From Oscillospiraceae bacterium MB24-C1 (GTDB lineage: Bacteria > Bacillota > Clostridia > Oscillospirales > Ruminococcaceae), in contig CP133187.1 of NCBI GenBank assembly GCA_030913685.1, forward strand, positions 1,203,501-1,267,500: 64,000 nt of DNA, in the 5' to 3' direction. Positions within the stretch are counted from its first letter, which is position 1. Every line of letters starts with the position of its first letter. Below are positions 60,304 to 64,000 of this stretch, piece after piece. The position numbers and the translations under genes were made by a program. The notes beneath the pieces were generated by a model. It saw only the letters and a list, made by a program, of their open reading frames with translations, had not been told where the DNA came from and did no database searches.

Positions 60304-61557
60304 TTAGTTCCTTTCTCTTGTAATCTTTGCGCCGAGGGCGCGCAGACCCACCTCAAGGTCGGTATAACCGCGGTCTAAATGCCGCAACTCTGTCAGCGTA
60401 CTAATACCGTTTGCTGCCAGCGCCGCCACAACCAACGCTGCCCCGCCACGCAAATCGGTGCATTTCACCGTTGCACTGTGCAGTGCGGGCACCCCTTCTA
60501 CCACAGCAACCCTACCCTCTATTTCAACCCTTGCACCCATCCGCAGCAATTCTCCTGCATGTTTATATCGCGCTTCAAAGATGTTTTCTACAATCATGCT
60601 GGTTCCTTTAGAAACACATAACGCCGCCATAACAGGTGCTTGTGCATCGGTCGGAAAACCCGGAAAGGGCATGGTTTTAATCGGTCGCACCGCCAACAGG
60701 CGCTCGGGTGCGCTCAATGTGATGACATCCTCAGAAAGCTTTAAGCGGCATCCCATCTCTTCGAGCACCGGCAACACTGCGGTAAGCTGCTGTGGGCAGC
60801 AACGTTTTAAGCTAACATTTCCACCCGTGATAGCCACCGCACAAAGATAGGTGGCGGTTTCAATTCGGTCGGGTATAACAGTGTGTTCACCATCACCCAA
60901 GGAGGTGACACCGTCAATGGTTATATAATCGCCCTGCACCAAAATTTTTGCACCACACGCGTTTAGAAAGTCGGCAAGGTCCTGTATCTCAGGTTCGCGA
61001 GCCGCATTTTGTATTATTGTCGTACCCTCGGCGGTGACGGCGGCAAGAACGATGTTCTCGGTAGCACCCACACTTGGAAATGGCAATGTGATTTTAGCAC
61101 CCTTGAGTCTACCGTCGACACGGCAGTCAAAAAAACCGTGATCTTCTTCAATGATAGCACCAAGTTTCCTCAGGCCTTCAATGTGCATATCCACCGGACG
61201 CGCGCCTAGTTCACACCCGCCCGGAAAACTGACCCTGGCACATCCGCAACGCGCAAGAATAGCCCCCAAAAACAAAATGGAGGAGCGCATCTCACGCATC
61301 AAAAATTCCGGCGGATCGCAGTAGGTTACGTTATTTGCATTTATGATAAGCGTTTCTCTCTCGCGGAGGACTGTACAACCAAGCGTTTCAAGAATAGACT
61401 CTGCAGCTGCAACGTCAGAGAGGCACGGACAGTTGTGTAGTACCGTCTCTTTACAAAGCAGCGTTCCCGCCAAAATGGGTAAAACCGCGTTTTTCGCCCC
61501 ATGTATATCAAGTTCCCCGTTCAAGCGGCGTCCGCCTTCTATTAAAAGCCTCTCCAT
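60304..61557 (-). CDS. murA: UDP-N-acetylglucosamine 1-carboxyvinyltransferase
   Basis: A 417-residue enolpyruvyl transferase. The PEP-binding cysteine, target of fosfomycin, is in FPGGCELGARPVDMH (about residue 114). GAKNAVLPILAG and FPTDAQAPVMAALC are also typical. It makes UDP-GlcNAc-enolpyruvate, the first committed precursor of peptidoglycan. Confidence 0.97.
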   Translation of the reverse strand: MERLLIEGGRRLNGELDIHGAKNAVLPILAGTLLCKETVLHNCPCLSDVAAAESILETLGCTVLRERETLIINANNVTYCDPPEFLMREMRSSILFLGAILARCGCARVSFPGGCELGARPVDMHIEGLRKLGAIIEEDHGFFDCRVDGRLKGAKITLPFPSVGATENIVLAAVTAEGTTIIQNAAREPEIQDLADFLNACGAKILVQGDYITIDGVTSLGDGEHTVIPDRIETATYLCAVAITGGNVSLKRCCPQQLTAVLPVLEEMGCRLKLSEDVITLSAPERLLAVRPIKTMPFPGFPTDAQAPVMAALCVSKGTSMIVENIFEARYKHAGELLRMGARVEIEGRVAVVEGVPALHSATVKCTDLRGGAALVVAALAANGISTLTELRHLDRGYTDLEVGLRALGAKITRERN

Positions 61558-61679
61558 TGCCCTTACTCCCTTTCAATTCCGCCTCTTGTAAGTGGCGAAT
61601 TGCTGTTCACAACCATCCTATGCAAAAAAGCACGCGGTGGTGAAGTGAGGGAAGTATGCCGCTAAAAGGGTATCAAAAC

Positions 61680-62807
61680 CTATTCGTTGACCAAGCTCAA
61701 AATCTCCTTGATAATGCGAGCATTGGCATCCTTGATCGCCATGCCATAAGCAGCCCGTCCCAACGAAACCAACCGACTTTTATCTTCGGTTAGCTTTTTG
61801 AGCATGTTAATCAGGCTTTCGCCGGTTAAATTCTTTTCTTCCAAGATTTCAGCTGCGTGGTGCTCGACCAGTTCCATGGCGTTATGATATTGATGGTTTT
61901 CAGCGACGTTCGGCGACGGAATCAGAATGGAAGCCCTGCCCGCACACTGCAACTCTGAAAGCGTAATCGCCCCAGCGCGGCAGATGACAAGATCAGCGGC
62001 AGCCAAACAGGTGGGCATGTTGTCGATGTACTCCCGCACATCCAAGTGCGGATGATCTTTAAACGGAACCTGCTTCTTTTGAAGCATCTTGAGAAAATCT
62101 TTATAGTCATAGCTGCCGGTGGCGTGGATATGATGGATTTTATCGCTGTTATGATGCCATTGCATGACGTCTGCGATCGCCTCGTTAATTCTGCGGGCGC
62201 CTAGGCTTCCGCCGAACGAGAGAATACAGATTCTGTCTTCCACACCCAGCCGCATTCGCGAAAGTTCGCGGTCGGCCGAAAAAATGGCCTCACGCACCGG
62301 GTTTCCGGTGACTTTCAGTTTACTCGGGTTTTTTAAGTGCAAATGTTTTTCAGCGCCTTCCATTGCCAACAGAAGCCTGTCCACATCCGGTGCCAGCAGC
62401 TTGGTGGTCACGCCGGGAAAGGCGTTTTGCTCGTGGGTGATGGTCTTAATGCCCATCTGATGCGCCTTGCGCACAACCGGCCCGCTGACATAACCACCGG
62501 TCCCCATGACGATATCCGGCTCAAAATCTCGGATGATTTTAGCTGCGCGCGGGCCGCTTCTCGCCAAAAGATAGAGCGCCCGAATGTTGCGCTTAATGTT
62601 TTCTCCTGAAAGCTTACGCTGGATACCGGCAATTTCAATAGGCGCGAAAGGGTACCCCGCTTTAGGAATAAGCTTTGCTTCCATGCCGCCGGGATTTCCG
62701 GCGAAAAGCACCTCGGTTCCGGGGTGACGACTGCATAGCGAATCGGCAACCGAAAGCGCGGGGTTAATATGTCCTGCGGTACCGCCACAGGCAAATAATA
62801 TTTTCAT
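61680..62807 (-). CDS. murG: UDP-N-acetylglucosamine transferase MurG
   Basis: A 375-residue GT-B transferase with ILFACGGTAGHINPALSVAD, MGTGGYVSGPVVRKAHQMG and late CRAGAITLSELQCAGRASILIPSPN. It adds GlcNAc to lipid I, making lipid II. The ATG at 62807 has GGAGT; the frame runs to 62828 with seven extra residues. Confidence 0.97.
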   Translation of the reverse strand: MKILFACGGTAGHINPALSVADSLCSRHPGTEVLFAGNPGGMEAKLIPKAGYPFAPIEIAGIQRKLSGENIKRNIRALYLLARSGPRAAKIIRDFEPDIVMGTGGYVSGPVVRKAHQMGIKTITHEQNAFPGVTTKLLAPDVDRLLLAMEGAEKHLHLKNPSKLKVTGNPVREAIFSADRELSRMRLGVEDRICILSFGGSLGARRINEAIADVMQWHHNSDKIHHIHATGSYDYKDFLKMLQKKQVPFKDHPHLDVREYIDNMPTCLAAADLVICRAGAITLSELQCAGRASILIPSPNVAENHQYHNAMELVEHHAAEILEEKNLTGESLINMLKKLTEDKSRLVSLGRAAYGMAIKDANARIIKEILSLVNE

Positions 62808-62885
62808 GGCATACTCCGTTTCTGCCACCTTGGAACCAAATCCGGGCGGCCATCGTGATGTCGGGAATGTTGCCGTTTAATCAAA

Positions 62886-64000
62886 TTAAACTTTTTGGAT
62901 GGCGGCCGTGCGCGAAATTGACAGGATAATGCCCATTTCGCCCAACAGCATCAATAAACTAGTGCCGCCATAGGAGAAAAACGGAAGACTGATACCTGTG
63001 TTGGGTACCGAGTTGGTGACCACCGCGATATTGAGCAGCGTTTGGATACCCACCTGAGCGGTCAAACCCGCAGCAACGAGCGATCCGAAACGGTCGGGGC
63101 AGCGAGAAGCGATAACAAAACCACGCCACACCAGCAGCGCAAACAGGCAAATGATCAGTGCTGCGCCCACAAATCCAAGCTCTTCACAGACAATGGCAAA
63201 AATAAAATCGTTATAAGGCTCGGGCAGATAAAGATATTTCTGGCGAGAAGCGCCGATGCCGGTGCCCATCAGCCCGCCAGAAGCGATGGCATAAAGCGAC
63301 TGAACCGTTTGAAAGCCCTTATCCTTTGGGTCTGAAAACGGGTCAAGCCAGACGGTAATGCGGTCGCCCGCGTAATGTGCCAACGAGGTGAGCAGATCGG
63401 GATTAAAAATAACAGCCGCAATGCCGACCGTCGCCACAATGGCACCCGCAACAAACCAGCGCACATCGGTGCCGCCGATGAACATCATCACAACGCCAAG
63501 CAACAAAATGAGTACTGTGCCCGACAGATGCGGCTCTTTAAGCATAAGAAATGCAACCGGAGCCAGAGCCGCAACAAACGGTAAAATGCCATAACGAACC
63601 GTTTTCATTTGCTGATAATTAACGCATATCAGCGATGCAAACAGAATAACGATGGCAAACTTTGCAATCTCTGAAGGCTGGAAGTTAAACGGACCAATGA
63701 AGATCCAGCGCCGCGCATTATTGAGCGGCGGCATGAACAGTGCAATGACCAGAAGAATTAGCGTAACGCCGTATAGCGGTAGCGACAGCGGCTTAAAAAT
63801 GCGGTAATCGACGTGAGAGGCCATAATCATGACGGTGACGCCCATCAGCGCAAAAGGAAGCTGGCGTGATATATAAAAAAGAGAATTATTTTTTAGATAA
63901 AAAGCATTGGCATAACTAGCTGAAAACATCATGATCAGACCTAGCGAGACCAGCACAAGCACGATAACCAGAAAAGTGGTGTCCATCGGCCCGTAGATCA
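62886..64000 (-). CDS. ftsW: FtsW/SpoVE-family peptidoglycan polymerase (SEDS), 5' end outside window
   Basis: At least 366 residues of a SEDS glycosyltransferase; the frame stays open to the window edge and the methionine at 63986 lies within the conserved GPMDTTFL entry, so the start is probably outside. Ten membrane segments are expected. Conserved blocks are FSASYANAF, FQPSEIAKFAIVIL, KEPHLSGTVLILL and the C-terminal PNTGISLPFFSYGGTSLLML. It polymerises lipid II at the septum. FtsW and SpoVE cannot be separated by sequence alone. Confidence 0.93.
   Translation of the reverse strand, partial: IYGPMDTTFLVIVLVLVSLGLIMMFSASYANAFYLKNNSLFYISRQLPFALMGVTVMIMASHVDYRIFKPLSLPLYGVTLILLVIALFMPPLNNARRWIFIGPFNFQPSEIAKFAIVILFASLICVNYQQMKTVRYGILPFVAALAPVAFLMLKEPHLSGTVLILLLGVVMMFIGGTDVRWFVAGAIVATVGIAAVIFNPDLLTSLAHYAGDRITVWLDPFSDPKDKGFQTVQSLYAIASGGLMGTGIGASRQKYLYLPEPYNDFIFAIVCEELGFVGAALIICLFALLVWRGFVIASRCPDRFGSLVAAGLTAQVGIQTLLNIAVVTNSVPNTGISLPFFSYGGTSLLMLLGEMGIILSISRTAAIQKV

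Noticed and set aside
1-64000. CRISPR arrays and rRNA genes
   Set aside because: No regularly spaced repeats and no rRNA-like sequence were seen in the window.

Overview
The window reads as a spore-forming, Gram-positive Firmicute of the class Clostridia, probably near the Oscillospiraceae/Ruminococcaceae. The evidence is a SpoVT gene, the order SRP RNA-dnaX-ebfC-recR, an ftsW-murG-murA-divIB-ftsZ cluster, strong Shine-Dalgarno sites with frequent TTG/GTG starts, and an anaerobic citrate and B12 lifestyle. Family calls rest on motifs read by eye; no database was searched.

Layout. (1) 1-11.6 kb is a citrate/tricarboxylate module: a partial LysR regulator, a tripartite transporter (tctCBA), citrate lyase citDEF, an aconitase-like hydratase, a second LysR regulator divergent from it, and the lyase-activating ligase citC. 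(2) 11.9-31.9 kb is one spoVT gene split by a 19.4-kb integrated element. The first 95 nt of spoVT lie at 11924-12018 and the last 448 nt at 31415-31862. Joining them gives an intact 180-codon SpoVT. The element carries a 12-gene surface-polymer operon on the minus strand (UDP-Galp mutase, glycosyltransferases, dTDP-sugar enzymes, glycerol-3-P cytidylyltransferase, polyglycerol-phosphate-type polymerase, ABC exporter), a decayed amidoligase/glutamine-amidotransferase pair, a D5-type helicase, small unknown genes, and a large serine recombinase. (3) 31.9-47.0 kb is a 17-gene anaerobic cobalamin operon, minus strand, mostly overlapping, running from cbiD to cbiC. (4) 47.2-51.1 kb holds an HD-GYP protein, a peroxiredoxin, ribosomal protein bL25 and a small membrane protein. 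(5) 51.2-55.8 kb holds tmRNA with its partner smpB, a zinc-ribbon protein, GtrA, recR, ebfC, dnaX and SRP RNA. (6) 55.8-64 kb holds an RNase Z-like hydrolase, a small conserved protein, a DMT transporter, and the wall/division cluster ftsZ, divIB, murA, murG, ftsW.

The most unusual feature is the spoVT island. The recombinase has no stop codon of its own in the integrated state: its frame runs across the right attachment site into spoVT and borrows the SpoVT C-terminal sensor domain and stop. The reconstructed circle junction has 22-nt imperfect inverted arms placed exactly symmetrically around a central GA, as expected for a serine-integrase attP. In the circle the same recombinase frame would instead end with 26 residues now stranded behind the left spoVT fragment. 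Recombination would therefore swap C-termini between recombinase and SpoVT while deciding whether the cell has SpoVT or the polymer operon in its chromosome. A forespore-type (sigma-G-like) promoter stands before the left spoVT piece. Whether the element is excised in sporulation cannot be told from sequence alone.
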